Counted from the stretch's first letter, positions 27,971 through 37,999 are shown. The stretch is 64,000 nt of DNA from Serinicoccus hydrothermalis (GCF_001685415.1 NZ_CP014989.1:1612001-1676000), one strand, 5' to 3'. A program made the numbers and translations. Notes: generated from the sequence alone by a model not told the origin.

Positions 27971-27988
27971 GGGCGGGTGCGCCCGCCC
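27971..27988. terminator. bidirectional terminator between the PLP enzyme and topA
   Basis: GGGCGGG-TGCG-CCCGCCC, a perfect 7-bp hairpin filling the 27-bp gap between two convergent genes and abutting the topA stop. Confidence 0.7.
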
Positions 27989-30691
27989 TCAGGACTTCTT
28001 CGCCGGGGCCTTCTTCTTCGCCGGTGCCTTGCGGGTGGTCTTCTTGCGCGTGGTCGGTCCCTTGGAGCGCTTCTCGGCGATGAGCTCGAAGGCCCGCTCC
28101 TCGGTGAGCGTCTCGGGGTCGTCGCCCCGGCGCAGCGTCGCGTTGGTCTCCCCGTCGGTGACGTAGGGCCCGAACCGGCCGTCCTTGACGACGACCTTCT
28201 TCTTCGACACCGGGTCCTCGCCGAACTCGGCCAGCGGCGGCTTGGCGGCGCCACGGCCGCGCTGCTTGGGCTGGGCGTAGATCGCCAGCGCCTCGTCCAG
28301 CGTGATGTCGAAGATCTGCGCCTCGGTCTCCAGCGACCGGCTGTCGGTGCCCTTCTTGAGGTAGGGGCCGTAGCGGCCGTTCTGCGCGGTGATGTCGACA
28401 CCCTCCGCGTCCTGGCCGACCACGCGGGGCAGCGACAGCAGCCGCAGCGCCTGGTCCAGCTCGATGGTCCCGAGGTCCATGCCCTGGAAGAGGGAGCCGG
28501 TGCGCGGCTTGACCTTGGCCTTCTTCTTCGTGCCCTTCCCGCCGCCGTCGCTCTCCTCGCCCTCGATGACCTCGGTGACGTAGGGGCCGTACCGGCCGTT
28601 CTTCGCGATGATCTCGCGCCCGGTCTCGGGGTCGGTGCCGAGCACGCGGCCGTCGTCGGCCGCGGCGGCGAGCAGCTCCTCGGCCTTGGCCGCGGTCATC
28701 TCGTCCGGCGCGATCTCGTCGGGCACGGTGGCGCGGCGCGGGCTCTCGCCGTCCTCGCCGGGCAGCTCGACGTAGGGGCCGTAGCGCCCGACCCGCACGA
28801 CGGTGCCGTCGCTCGTGGTGACGGCCGAGATCGCGCGGGCGTCGATCTCGCCGAGGTCGGCCACGAGGTCCCGCAGGCCCTCGGTGGAGGTCGCCTGGTC
28901 ACCGAAGTAGAAGCGCTGCAGCCAGGCCACGCGCTGCTCCTCGCCGTGGGCGATGCGGTCCAGGTCGGTCTCCATCGAGGCGGTGAAGTCGTAGTCCACC
29001 AGCCGCGGGAAGTGCTGCTCCAGCAGCTGGGTCACCGCGAAGGCGAGCCACGTCGGGACCAGCGCCGAGCCCCGGCTGTGCACGTAGCCACGGTCCTGGA
29101 TGGTGCCGACGGTCGCGGCATACGTGGACGGGCGGCCGATGCCGCGCTCCTCCAGCGCCTTGACCAGGGTCGCCTCGGTGTAGCGCGCCGGCGGGCTGGT
29201 CTGGTGGCCCTGCGCCTCGGCGCGCAGCGTCTCCAGCGACACCCCCTCGCTGAGCTTCGGCAGCCGCATCCCCATGGCGCTGTCCTCGCCGTAGCGGCTC
29301 TCGTCCCGGCCCTCCTCGTAGGCCGCGAGGAACCCGCGGAAGGTGATGACCGTCCCGGACGCGGAGAACTCGGCGCTGGAGTATGCCGTCCCGCCCGCCC
29401 GGGTGCCCTCCGGCAGCGTCGCGGTGAGCTTGACGCTGGCGGTGGAGCCCTTGGCGTCGGCCATCTGGGAGGCGACGGTGCGCTTCCAGATCAGCTCGTA
29501 GAGGGCATACTCGCCGCCGCGGATCTCCCCGGCCACCTGCGCGGGCGTGCGGAAGGAGTCGCCCGCGGGGCGGATCGCCTCGTGCGCCTCCTGCGCGTTC
29601 TTGGACTTCTTGCCGTAGACGCGCGGGGTCTCCGGCACGAAGTCGGCGCCGTACATGTCCCGCGCCTGGCTGCGGGCAGCGCTCACGGCCTGGCTCGACA
29701 GGTTCGTCGAGTCGGTGCGCATGTAGGTGATGTAGCCGTTCTCGTAAAGGCGCTGCGCCGTGCGCATCGTGCTCTGGCTGTTCATCCGCAGCTTGCGCGA
29801 GGCCTCCTGCTGCAGCGTGGAGGTCGTGAAGGGCGCGGAGGGGCGACGGGTGTAGGGCTTCTCCGAGACCTCCCGCACGACGACGTCCGCCTCACGGGTG
29901 CCCTGGGCGATGGCCTCGGCCGCGGCCGCGTCGAGCTGCACGGCGTTCTTGGTCCGCAGCGTCCCGTCGTCGGCGAAGTCCCGGCCGCTGGCGACCTTGG
30001 ACCCGTCGACCCCGGTGAGCTTGGCCTCGAAGCCCTGCCCGCTGTTGCCGCCCGGCGCGAACTCGCCCTCGACGTCCCAGTAGGACGCGACCTTGAAGGC
30101 CATCCGCTCGCGCTCCCGCTCGACGACGAGCCGGGTCGCGACCGACTGCACGCGCCCGGCGGACAGCCCCTGCTTGACCTTGCGCCACAGCACCGGCGAG
30201 ACCTCGTAGCCGTAGAGCCGGTCGAGGATGCGCCGGCTCTCCTGGGCGTCGACGAGGTCGGTGTCCAGCTCGCGGGTGTCGGCGACGGCGCGCTGGATCG
30301 CCTCCTTGGTGATCTCGTGGAAGACCATGCGACGGACCGGCACCTTGGGCTTGAGCACCTCCATGAGGTGCCAGGCGATGGCCTCGCCCTCGCGGTCCTC
30401 GTCGGTCGCGAGGAAGAGCTCGTCGGCGTCCTTGAGCGCCCGCTTGAGCTCGGTGACCTTCTTCTTCTTGTCGCCGTCCACCACGTAGTAGGGGTCGAAG
30501 CCGTCGTCGACGGCGATGGCGAACTTGCCGTAGGGCCCCTTCTTCATGTCGGCGGGGAGCTCGGAGGGGTTCGGCAGGTCGCGGATGTGACCGACGCTCG
30601 CGTCCACCCGGAAGTCCTTGCCGAGGTACTCGCCGATCTTCTGCGCCTTCGCCGGCGACTCGACGATGACCAGCTTGCTGCCTGTTGCCAC
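27989..30691 (-). CDS. topA: DNA topoisomerase I
   Basis: Type IA topoisomerase of 900 residues relaxing negative supercoils. The TOPRIM domain begins LVIVESPAKAQKIGEYLG and contains ATDEDREGEAIAWHL; the catalytic Tyr is in YITYMRTDS (Tyr near 323). The C-terminal third holds repeated RYGPYV/RFGPYV modules (at least four) typical of actinobacterial TopA, not zinc fingers, and the protein ends in a Lys/Ala/Pro tail (KKTTRKAPAKKKAPAKK) that binds DNA. GTG 30691 is chosen: AAGGAG lies 8 nt upstream; 23 more codons are open but lack support. Divergent from the lipoprotein gene. Confidence 0.97.
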   Translation of the reverse strand: MATGSKLVIVESPAKAQKIGEYLGKDFRVDASVGHIRDLPNPSELPADMKKGPYGKFAIAVDDGFDPYYVVDGDKKKKVTELKRALKDADELFLATDEDREGEAIAWHLMEVLKPKVPVRRMVFHEITKEAIQRAVADTRELDTDLVDAQESRRILDRLYGYEVSPVLWRKVKQGLSAGRVQSVATRLVVERERERMAFKVASYWDVEGEFAPGGNSGQGFEAKLTGVDGSKVASGRDFADDGTLRTKNAVQLDAAAAEAIAQGTREADVVVREVSEKPYTRRPSAPFTTSTLQQEASRKLRMNSQSTMRTAQRLYENGYITYMRTDSTNLSSQAVSAARSQARDMYGADFVPETPRVYGKKSKNAQEAHEAIRPAGDSFRTPAQVAGEIRGGEYALYELIWKRTVASQMADAKGSTASVKLTATLPEGTRAGGTAYSSAEFSASGTVITFRGFLAAYEEGRDESRYGEDSAMGMRLPKLSEGVSLETLRAEAQGHQTSPPARYTEATLVKALEERGIGRPSTYAATVGTIQDRGYVHSRGSALVPTWLAFAVTQLLEQHFPRLVDYDFTASMETDLDRIAHGEEQRVAWLQRFYFGDQATSTEGLRDLVADLGEIDARAISAVTTSDGTVVRVGRYGPYVELPGEDGESPRRATVPDEIAPDEMTAAKAEELLAAAADDGRVLGTDPETGREIIAKNGRYGPYVTEVIEGEESDGGGKGTKKKAKVKPRTGSLFQGMDLGTIELDQALRLLSLPRVVGQDAEGVDITAQNGRYGPYLKKGTDSRSLETEAQIFDITLDEALAIYAQPKQRGRGAAKPPLAEFGEDPVSKKKVVVKDGRFGPYVTDGETNATLRRGDDPETLTEERAFELIAEKRSKGPTTRKKTTRKAPAKKKAPAKKS

Positions 30692-30831
30692 GCGTGCGCT
30701 CCTTCGCCCCGTGTGCCGCGGATTCGTCGCGACGCCCGACACGGGGACCTCGGGCAGCACCGTAACGCATGCACGGCCAACGGCTACGCTGACTTCTCAT
30801 GACGGGTCGCGGCTCGAGGCGGAGGACAGGT

Positions 30832-31578
30832 ATGCACGGTGCACGGCGGCTGCGCCCCGGCGCTGCGGCACTGGCGGTCGCGGCGGTGCTGCTCACCGGG
30901 TGCGACGGCGAGGACGGCGGGCAGGACACGCCCGACGGCGGGGCGAGCACCCAGGGCGAGCAGGAGGGTGCTCAGGGGTCGGGGTCCGAGGACCAGACCG
31001 ACGACGCCGCCGAGGGTGAGGCCTCCGGCGAGAGCGAGGAGGAGGCCGAGCCGGCACCGCCGCCCACGGAGCCGGCCGACATCCAGCCCGCGGCCGGGGA
31101 CCGCAGCGTCAGCGAGGACGGCGGGACGATCACCGTGCAGGGCGACAGCGCCGCCTTCGTGACGCCCAGCGGCAACATCGCCTGCGTGCTCAACGGCCCG
31201 AGCGCCACCTGTCAGCTGCTGGACAAGACCTACGACGCCAACGCCGAGCACCTCGTCGACGACAGCCTCGGGGACTGCGACATCGCCTCGGCCGACGCGA
31301 TGGTGCTCACCGACGCCGGCGGGGTCTGGACCTGCCCGCCCGAGCCGCTGGCCCCCGCCGCCGGTGCCGTCGCCGGCGGGTGGTGGGCCGACGAGGTGGG
31401 CGCGCCGACCACCGGCGTGGAGGACACCGACGCCGCGGTGCTGGAGTACGGCCGGACGCTCGCCGTCGAGGGCGCCTCCTGCCAGTCCAGCGAGGACGGG
31501 GTGACCTGCCGCAGCTCCGAGCTGGGCCGGCAGTTCTTCATCGCCCGCTCCGCCTACCGCTTCGGCCAGGCGCGCTGA
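30832..31578 (+). CDS. secreted lipoprotein, DUF6636-like
   Basis: Lipoprotein with a basic N-terminus, a hydrophobic core (AALAVAAVLLTGC) and lipobox LTGC; then about 70 residues of acidic low-complexity linker. The folded C-terminal part (FVTPSGNIACVLNGPSATC through VEGASCQSSEDGVTCRSSEL and FIARSAYRFG) has the spaced Cys and TPSGNI pattern of the DUF6636 family, function unknown. Start: ATG 30832 has GGAGG 6 nt upstream; an in-frame ATG at 30799 lies 8 nt after TACGCT and would give a leaderless form 11 residues longer. Both are plausible. Its stop is 6 nt from the convergent methyltransferase stop. Confidence 0.75.
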   Translation: MHGARRLRPGAAALAVAAVLLTGCDGEDGGQDTPDGGASTQGEQEGAQGSGSEDQTDDAAEGEASGESEEEAEPAPPPTEPADIQPAAGDRSVSEDGGTITVQGDSAAFVTPSGNIACVLNGPSATCQLLDKTYDANAEHLVDDSLGDCDIASADAMVLTDAGGVWTCPPEPLAPAAGAVAGGWWADEVGAPTTGVEDTDAAVLEYGRTLAVEGASCQSSEDGVTCRSSELGRQFFIARSAYRFGQAR

Positions 31579-31584
31579 TCTCCC

Positions 31585-33093
31585 TCAGCGCAGCAGGCCG
31601 TCCCTGACCAGGTCGCGCAGGGTCGGCAGCACCGCGGTGTGGATCGTGCCGGGCTCCTGCTCGGTGAGCACCGCGAGACCAGCACACAGCTGTCGGGCGG
31701 TCAGCTCCCCGTCGCACGCGCCGACCAGCCCGGCCCCGAGCGTGTCCAGCCGCACGGTCCGGCGCAGGCCGCCGCCCTGCCGCACCTGGATGACCTGCGG
31801 GTCGACTCCTCCGGGCACCCCGACGCGCTCCTCGGTGACGTCCGGCGCCACCTGCCAGGGGGTGTCGAGCAGGGTGTCGTCGTCGTGCTCGGCCAGCCAG
31901 GTGCGCGCCGCCAGCCCGGCGAGGACGGCGGGCCCCATGGGGCTCGCGACCGGGGTGCGCACGTCCGTGAGGTCGGTCCACGGCTCCCGCCCGGTGAGCG
32001 GCCGCTGCACCGTGACGACGCCGAAGCCGAGCCGGTCCACGCCGCGCTCGGCGAAGTCGTCGAGCCACGCGGCATACAGCGCGTCGAACTCCGGGGTGCC
32101 GGGCTGGTGGCCGCCGTCCCGGATCCACGTCTCGGCGTAGTCGGCGACGTCCTGCTCCTCGCGCTGCACGACCCAGGCGTCCAGCCCGGCGCCCTCGAAC
32201 CACGCCGCGACGCGGTCGGTCCACCCCTCGCCCGGGCCCAGCTCCCAGTTGGCGAGGAGCTGGCCGATCCCGCCGGGCCGCAGATGCGCCGCCAGGTCAC
32301 GGACGAGCCCGGCGACGAGCGCGTCACCGGCCCGTCCACCGTCGCGGTACTCGTAGAGCGGCACCCCCGGACGTCGCGGCGTGACGACGAAGGGCGGGTT
32401 GCTCACCACGAGGTCGAACTGCTCGCCCGCGACCGGCTCGAGCAGGCTGCCGCGGCGCAGGTCAGCGTCGATCCCGTTGAGCGCCAGGGTGAAGCGCGCG
32501 AACTCCAGGGCCCGCGCGGAGGTGTCGGTCGCGACGAGGTATGCCGCGTGCCCCGCCAGGTGCAGCACCTGCACGCCGCTGCCGGTCCCGACGTCGAGGG
32601 CCCGCTCCACGCGCGGTCGCGGGGTCCAGCTCGCCAGGGTGGTGGAGGCACCGCCGATCCCGAGCACGTGGTCGACCGGCAGCGGACCGCCGGTGGCCAT
32701 CTCGGAGCGGTCCGAGACGACCCACCACCGGTCCTCGTCGGTGGCGTACGGCCGCAGGTCGCAGGCGGCGACGAGCCCGTGCTCGTCCTCGACGGCCAGC
32801 CGAAGGTCGACGAGCCCGCCCGAGCCGGTCCGCGGCAGCGCCCGGTCCACCTCCGGCGCCGGGACCGCGCGCCCGAGGGCGAACAGCCGGCAGAGCACCG
32901 CGACCGGCTCCTGCGAGCCCTCCGTGGCGCGCAGGGCGGGGAGCGGCTGCTCCCGGTGCAGCGCGGCCACGGCCACCGGCCCGAGCACCTGCGCGAGCCG
33001 GTCGACGGTGTAGTCGACCTCCTCGAGGTCGGCCCGCAGCCCGGCGAGCCCGGCCGCGTGCTCGGGCCCGGACGCCGGCGGCGGGAGGCTCAG
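31585..33093 (-). CDS. N5-glutamine-type/rRNA-like class I methyltransferase (DUF7059 family)
   Basis: About 500 residues. An N-terminal DUF7059-type domain (LRADLEEVDYTVDRLAQVLG, LHREQPLPALRA) precedes a Rossmann methyltransferase with motif I ALDVGTGSGVQVLHLAG, DLRRGSLLEPV and the NPPF tetrad in VVSNPPFVVTP, which indicates methylation of a planar amide or base nitrogen. A C-terminal winged extension follows (VRQGGGLRRTVRLDTLG). The start is unusual: no ATG, GTG or TTG lies in frame between the hppA stop and the conserved domain, but CTG 33093 overlaps the hppA TGA as CTGA, so a CTG start by coupling is proposed. GTG codons inside the first helix are the fallback. The target is unknown. Confidence 0.8.
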   Translation of the reverse strand: MSLPPPASGPEHAAGLAGLRADLEEVDYTVDRLAQVLGPVAVAALHREQPLPALRATEGSQEPVAVLCRLFALGRAVPAPEVDRALPRTGSGGLVDLRLAVEDEHGLVAACDLRPYATDEDRWWVVSDRSEMATGGPLPVDHVLGIGGASTTLASWTPRPRVERALDVGTGSGVQVLHLAGHAAYLVATDTSARALEFARFTLALNGIDADLRRGSLLEPVAGEQFDLVVSNPPFVVTPRRPGVPLYEYRDGGRAGDALVAGLVRDLAAHLRPGGIGQLLANWELGPGEGWTDRVAAWFEGAGLDAWVVQREEQDVADYAETWIRDGGHQPGTPEFDALYAAWLDDFAERGVDRLGFGVVTVQRPLTGREPWTDLTDVRTPVASPMGPAVLAGLAARTWLAEHDDDTLLDTPWQVAPDVTEERVGVPGGVDPQVIQVRQGGGLRRTVRLDTLGAGLVGACDGELTARQLCAGLAVLTEQEPGTIHTAVLPTLRDLVRDGLLR

Positions 33094-35399
33094 CTCTCCA
33101 CCGCGGTCGCGGGCTCGCTGTCGCCGATGGCGATGTCGCGGCGCTTGGACACCACGACCGCCGCCACGATGACCGCGAAGGCCGCGAGCGCGATGCCCCA
33201 CCGGATGGCGGCGTTGGCGCCGTCGCCGTAGGTGAGGCCGATGATCGCGGGGGCGATGAGGAGGGCGACGAGGTTCATCACCTTGATGAGCGGGTTGATC
33301 GCGGGGCCGGCGGTGTCCTTGAACGGGTCGCCGACGGTGTCGCCGATGACGGTCGCCTCGTGGGCCGAGGTGCCCTTGCCGCCGAAGTTGCCGTCCTCGA
33401 CGATCTTCTTCGCGTTGTCCCACGCCCCGCCGGCGTTGGCGAGGAAGACCGCCATGAGCACCCCGGTGCCGATCGCGCCGGCCAGGTAGCCGGCCAGGGC
33501 GCCGACGCCGAGGCCGAAGCCGACCGCGATCGGGGCGAAGACGGCGAGCAGGCCGGGGGTGGCCAGCTCACGCAGCGAGTCGCGCGTGCAGATGTCGACG
33601 ACCCGGGCATACTCCGGCTTCTCGCTGTAGTCCATGATCCCGGGCTTCTCGCGGAACTGCCGGCGCACCTCGAAGACGATGGCGCCCGCCGCGCGGGTGA
33701 CGGCGTTGATCGCCAGGCCGGAGAAGAGGAAGACGACGGCGCCGCCGATGAGCACGCCGACGAGGGCGCGCGGGTCGAAGACGAGGAAGGACTGGAGCAC
33801 CTCGCCGCTCGCGTCACCGGCGGTCTCCAGCGCCTGGAGGATCGCGTCGAGGTAGGACCCGAAGAGCGCGGTCGCGGCGAGCACGGCGGTCGCGATCGCG
33901 ATGCCCTTCGTGATCGCCTTGGTCGTGTTGCCGACGGCGTCCAGCTCGGTGAGGATCTGCGCCGCCTCACCGTCGACGTCGCCGGACATCTCCGCGATGC
34001 CCTGGGCGTTGTCGGAGACCGGGCCGAAGGTGTCCATCGCCACGATGACGCCGACCGTCGTGAGGAGACCGCAGCCGGCGAGCGCCACGAAGAAGAGGGA
34101 CACGATGAGCGAGCCGCCGCCGAGGGTGAAGATCGCGAAGATCGCGGCGGCGATCGTCACCGCGGTGTAGACCGCGGACTCCAGACCCACGCCGATGCCG
34201 GAGAGCACGACGGTGGCCGGCCCGGTGAGCGAGGTGCGCGCCACGTCGTTGGTGGGCTTGGTCTCGGTGCCGGTGAAGTAGCCGGTCAGCCAGAGGATGA
34301 AGGCGGCCAGCACGATGCCGATGACCACCGAGACGGCACCGCCCACGGCGGCGTTGATCTGCTCGCCGCCCCCGGCGCCGTCCTGGAGCGCGAAGCCCGC
34401 GGTGACCTCGAGCGAGCTCGGCAGGAAGAGGAAGGCGGCGATCACCGAGGCCACGGCGGCGATGGCGGCCGAGATGTAGAAGCTGCGGTTGATGGCCTGG
34501 AGGCCGTTCTCGCCCGCCCGGGCCTTGGTGATGAAGACGCCGATGATGGCGGTGATGACACCGATGGCCGGGACGACGAGCGGGAAGGTGAGCCCGCCCT
34601 GGTCGCCGAGCGCCGCGGTGCCGAGGATGAGCGCCGCGACGAGGGTGACGGCATATGACTCGAAGAGGTCGGCCGCCATGCCGGCGCAGTCACCGACGTT
34701 GTCGCCCACGTTGTCGGCGATCGTCGCCGCGTTGCGCGGGTCGTCCTCGGGGATGCCCGCCTCGACCTTGCCGACGAGGTCGGCGCCGACGTCGGCGGCC
34801 TTGGTGAAGATGCCGCCGCCGACGCGCATGAACATCGCGAGCAGCGCGGCGCCGAAGCCGAAGCCCTCGAGCACCTTGGCGGCGTCACCCTGGTAGACGA
34901 GGACGACCACGGCGGCGCCGAGCAGGCCGAGGCCGACCGTGGCCATCCCGACGGTGCCGCCGGTGCGGAAGGCGATCCGCATGCCGTCGTCCCGGCCGGT
35001 GGTGCGGGCCGCCTCGGCGACCCGCATGTTGGCGGCGGTCGCGAGGTTCATGCCCAGCCAGCCGATGGAGGCGGAGAAGACGGCGCCGAAGAGGAAGGCG
35101 GCCGAGCGGCCGATGCGGATCATCATGTCGTCCGCCGGCAGCGCCAGCAGGAGCACGAAGGCGACGACGGCGAAGACGGCCAGGGTGCGGAACTGCCGCC
35201 CCAGGTAGGCCGAGGCGCCCTCCTGGACCGCGCCGCCGATCTCCTGCATCGAGCCGGAGCCGGGCGAGGCGGCCAGCACCTCCTTGCGGAACATGAAGCC
35301 CATGACGAGGGCGACGAGGGCGATGCACAGCACCACGATGACGATCGAGGTGTCGGCACCCGAGAGCGAGACATCGCTCACGGCGGCGACTGGGGACAT
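33090..35399 (-). CDS. hppA: K+-insensitive/sensitive membrane H+-pyrophosphatase
   Basis: Integral membrane pump (769 residues, about 16 TM helices) that hydrolyses PPi and moves H+ out. The PPi site is intact: DVGADLVGKVEAGIPEDDPR followed by NAATIADNVGDNVGDCAGM, and near the C-terminus GDTVGDPFKDTAGPAINPL. At the position distinguishing K+-dependent from independent enzymes I cannot decide safely. Start ATG 35399 has AGGAGG 6 nt upstream. It and the downstream methyltransferase overlap by 4 nt. The gene complements the mrp antiporter at 57-62 kb in ion homeostasis. Confidence 0.97.
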   Translation of the reverse strand: MSPVAAVSDVSLSGADTSIVIVVLCIALVALVMGFMFRKEVLAASPGSGSMQEIGGAVQEGASAYLGRQFRTLAVFAVVAFVLLLALPADDMMIRIGRSAAFLFGAVFSASIGWLGMNLATAANMRVAEAARTTGRDDGMRIAFRTGGTVGMATVGLGLLGAAVVVLVYQGDAAKVLEGFGFGAALLAMFMRVGGGIFTKAADVGADLVGKVEAGIPEDDPRNAATIADNVGDNVGDCAGMAADLFESYAVTLVAALILGTAALGDQGGLTFPLVVPAIGVITAIIGVFITKARAGENGLQAINRSFYISAAIAAVASVIAAFLFLPSSLEVTAGFALQDGAGGGEQINAAVGGAVSVVIGIVLAAFILWLTGYFTGTETKPTNDVARTSLTGPATVVLSGIGVGLESAVYTAVTIAAAIFAIFTLGGGSLIVSLFFVALAGCGLLTTVGVIVAMDTFGPVSDNAQGIAEMSGDVDGEAAQILTELDAVGNTTKAITKGIAIATAVLAATALFGSYLDAILQALETAGDASGEVLQSFLVFDPRALVGVLIGGAVVFLFSGLAINAVTRAAGAIVFEVRRQFREKPGIMDYSEKPEYARVVDICTRDSLRELATPGLLAVFAPIAVGFGLGVGALAGYLAGAIGTGVLMAVFLANAGGAWDNAKKIVEDGNFGGKGTSAHEATVIGDTVGDPFKDTAGPAINPLIKVMNLVALLIAPAIIGLTYGDGANAAIRWGIALAAFAVIVAAVVVSKRRDIAIGDSEPATAVES

Positions 35400-35474
35400 G
35401 TGTGCCTCCTGGGCTGGCCCGCACCGTTGCGGGCGACGGCGCGGGCGAGCCCGCGGGACATCGTTCGGATGGGG

Positions 35475-35486
35475 TCACTGTAGTGA
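35475..35486. promoter_or_regulatory. dyad TCACT-GT-AGTGA between hppA and the helicase gene
   Basis: A 5+2+5 inverted repeat in the 164-bp divergent region. On the minus strand it contains TACAGT-like sequence that could be a -10 for hppA. Resemblance to a CRP/GlxR half-site (GTGA) is only partial. Confidence 0.3.
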
Positions 35487-35563
35487 TCTGGGACACGCAG
35501 TCCTAGTACCCGCCCCGTCGGGCGGCGGGTGGGTCGGTGCCCCGGCGTAGCGTGGACGTCGAG

Positions 35564-37897
35564 ATGGACGACGCTCAGCAGACGGGCCTCGACCCGCGGG
35601 CCACCCTGGACCACCTGTCCCGCGGTGCGCGCGCGGACCGGCTGGTGCACGTCCGCACGGTGGCGGCCCGCGAGGGTCGGACGGTGCCCTGGCCGACGTG
35701 GTGCGCGCCCCCGGTCACCGCGGCGCTCCACGGCGAGGGCATCCAGGTGCTGTGGGAGCACCAGGCCACCGTCGCCGAGCTCGCCCGCGCCGGCCGGCAC
35801 GTGGTCGTCGCCACGGGGACGGCCTCGGGCAAGTCCCTGGGCTACCTGCTCCCGGTGCTCACCGCCCTGTGCGAGGGCACGGAGGCGGTGACCGGGCGCG
35901 GTGCGACCGCGCTCTACCTGGCCCCGACCAAGGCGCTCGGCGCGGACCAGGAAGCGCGGCTGCACGCGCTCGCCGTGCCGGGCATACGGGTGGCCCGGCT
36001 CGACGGCGACACCCCGACCGAGGAGCGGCGGTGGATCCGGGAGCACGCCCACTACGTCCTGACCAACCCCGACCTGGTGCACCACACCCTGCTCCCCGGC
36101 CATGAGCGGTGGTCCGCCTTCCTCCGGGCGCTGCGGTATGTCGTCGTCGACGAGTGCCACGTCTACCGCGGGGTCTTCGGTGCCCACGTCTCGGCGGTGC
36201 TCCGCCGGCTGCTGCGCGTCGCGGCGCGCTACGGCTCCACCCCCACCGTCATCCTCGCGTCGGCGACCGTCGCCCGGCCCGAGGAGCTGGCGGGCGCCCT
36301 CGTCGGCCAGGAGGTCGCCGCCGTGACCCAGGACGCCTCGCCGCGGCACGAGAGCGTCGTCGCGCTGTGGCAGCCCGGGGAGACCGAGGACGGCCGGCGG
36401 CGGGGCACCGTGACCGAGGCGGCCGACCTCCTCACCGACCTCGTGGACGCCGGGGTGCAGACCGTGGCCTTCGCGCGATCCCGCGTCGGGGTGGAGCACG
36501 TCGCCGCCCGCGCCCGCGAGGCGCTGGAGGCCCGGCACGCGCGACCCACCACCTCGCCGGTGCCGCAGGTCGCCGGCTACCGCGGGGGCTACCTGCCGGA
36601 GGAGCGCCGCGCCCTGGAGTCCTCCCTGCGCGACCGGTCCGTCATGGGTCTGGCCGCGACCAGCGCCCTGGAGCTCGGCATCGACATCGCCGGGCTGGAC
36701 GCCGTGGTCATCGCCGGGTGGCCGGGCACCCGCGCCTCCTTCTGGCAGCAGGTCGGGCGGGCGGGGCGCCGCGGCGCCGCCTCCCTGGCGGTGCTCGTGG
36801 CCGCCGACGACCCGCTGGACTCCTACCTCCTGAGCCACCCGGACCTCGTCTTCGACGAGCCGGTGGAGAACTGCGTGCTCGACCCGGAGAACCCCTACGT
36901 CCTCGGCCCGCACCTCGCCGCCGCCGCGGCCGAGCTGCCCCTGACCCTGGAGGACGAGCGCTGGTTCGGCCCCGGGCTGGCCGGCCTGGCCGAGCAGCTG
37001 GTCGTCGGGGGGATCCTGCGGTCCCGGCCCACGGGCTGGTACTGGGCTCGGCCCGAGCGGGCCACCGACCACGTGGCCCTGCGCGGGGCGGGCCAGACCG
37101 TACAGATCGTCGACCGCTCCAGCGGCCGGGTGCTCGGCACGGTCGACGAGGCGCGAGCGCTGGGCACCGTCCACGAGGGCGCGGTCTACGTGCACCAGGG
37201 CGAGCCCTACGTCGTCACCGAGCTGGACCTCGACGGCGCGGTCGCCCTCGTCGCCGCGGGCGACCCCGGGTGGACCACCCGGGCGCGCAGCGAGAGCAGC
37301 TTCGCCATCCGGGAGACCCTGGACGTGCAGCCCTGGGGGTCGGCCACCCTCGCCTCGGGGCGGGTCGAGGTCACCACCCAGGTCACCTCCTTCCAGCGGG
37401 TGCTGCCGGACGGCACCGTCATCGGCACCCATCCCCTCGACCTGCCGTCCCGGACCCTGTCGACCCGGGCCGTGTGGTGGACCCTGCCGGTGGAGGAGCT
37501 GGCCCTCGCCGGGGTCGCGGAGCAGGACGTCCCGGGCGCGCTGCACGCCGCGGAGCACGCCTCGATCGGCATGCTGCCGCTGCTGGCGACGTGCGACCGG
37601 TGGGACATCGGCGGCGTCTCGACCCCCTCGCACCCGGACACCGGACTGCCCACCGTCATGGTCTACGACGGCTACCCCGGGGGTGCCGGCTTCAGCAGCC
37701 GGGCCTACGCCGAGGCCGCCCACTGGCTGGCGGCGACCCGCGACCTCGTCCGGTCCTGCCGCTGCCGGGATGGGTGCCCGGCGTGCGTGCAGTCACCGAA
37801 GTGCGGCAACGGCAACGAGCCGCTGGACAAGGCGGGGGCGGTGCTCGTGCTCGACCACCTGCTCAGCGAGCGGACCGTCGTCGTCCCGACCGGCTAG
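35564..37897 (+). CDS. DEAD/DEAH-box helicase, Hrq1/MrfA (YprA) type with DUF1998
   Basis: Superfamily 2 helicase of 777 residues. Walker A ATGTASGKS is at residues 83-91, motif Ia LAPTKALGADQ, motif II DECH in VVVDECHVYRGVFGAH, motif III SATVARP, motif V LELGIDIAGLDAV and motif VI QQVGRAGRRG. The C-terminal DUF1998 has a four-Cys cluster (CRCRDGCPACVQSPKCGNGN). This arrangement is that of MrfA/Hrq1, 3'-5' helicases repairing mitomycin and cross-link damage; the repair role is inferred. GTG 35552, in frame four codons earlier, is an alternative start. Gene order helicase then Tad locus is conserved in actinobacteria. Confidence 0.92.
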   Translation: MDDAQQTGLDPRATLDHLSRGARADRLVHVRTVAAREGRTVPWPTWCAPPVTAALHGEGIQVLWEHQATVAELARAGRHVVVATGTASGKSLGYLLPVLTALCEGTEAVTGRGATALYLAPTKALGADQEARLHALAVPGIRVARLDGDTPTEERRWIREHAHYVLTNPDLVHHTLLPGHERWSAFLRALRYVVVDECHVYRGVFGAHVSAVLRRLLRVAARYGSTPTVILASATVARPEELAGALVGQEVAAVTQDASPRHESVVALWQPGETEDGRRRGTVTEAADLLTDLVDAGVQTVAFARSRVGVEHVAARAREALEARHARPTTSPVPQVAGYRGGYLPEERRALESSLRDRSVMGLAATSALELGIDIAGLDAVVIAGWPGTRASFWQQVGRAGRRGAASLAVLVAADDPLDSYLLSHPDLVFDEPVENCVLDPENPYVLGPHLAAAAAELPLTLEDERWFGPGLAGLAEQLVVGGILRSRPTGWYWARPERATDHVALRGAGQTVQIVDRSSGRVLGTVDEARALGTVHEGAVYVHQGEPYVVTELDLDGAVALVAAGDPGWTTRARSESSFAIRETLDVQPWGSATLASGRVEVTTQVTSFQRVLPDGTVIGTHPLDLPSRTLSTRAVWWTLPVEELALAGVAEQDVPGALHAAEHASIGMLPLLATCDRWDIGGVSTPSHPDTGLPTVMVYDGYPGGAGFSSRAYAEAAHWLAATRDLVRSCRCRDGCPACVQSPKCGNGNEPLDKAGAVLVLDHLLSERTVVVPTG

Positions 37898-37999
37898 AGG
37901 ACGCGCCGGGCGGGCTGACCTGCGATACTGTCGCGCCGTGGGGCAGGCATGTCAGCCCCTGCCCGGGGCGGCTCCGCCGCAGCTCACGAAAGGTCCGTC

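Noticed and set aside
33090-33423. N-terminal extension of the methyltransferase over hppA
   Set aside because: Those residues are a shadow of hppA (Arg/His/Gln-rich) with no start codon near the domain.
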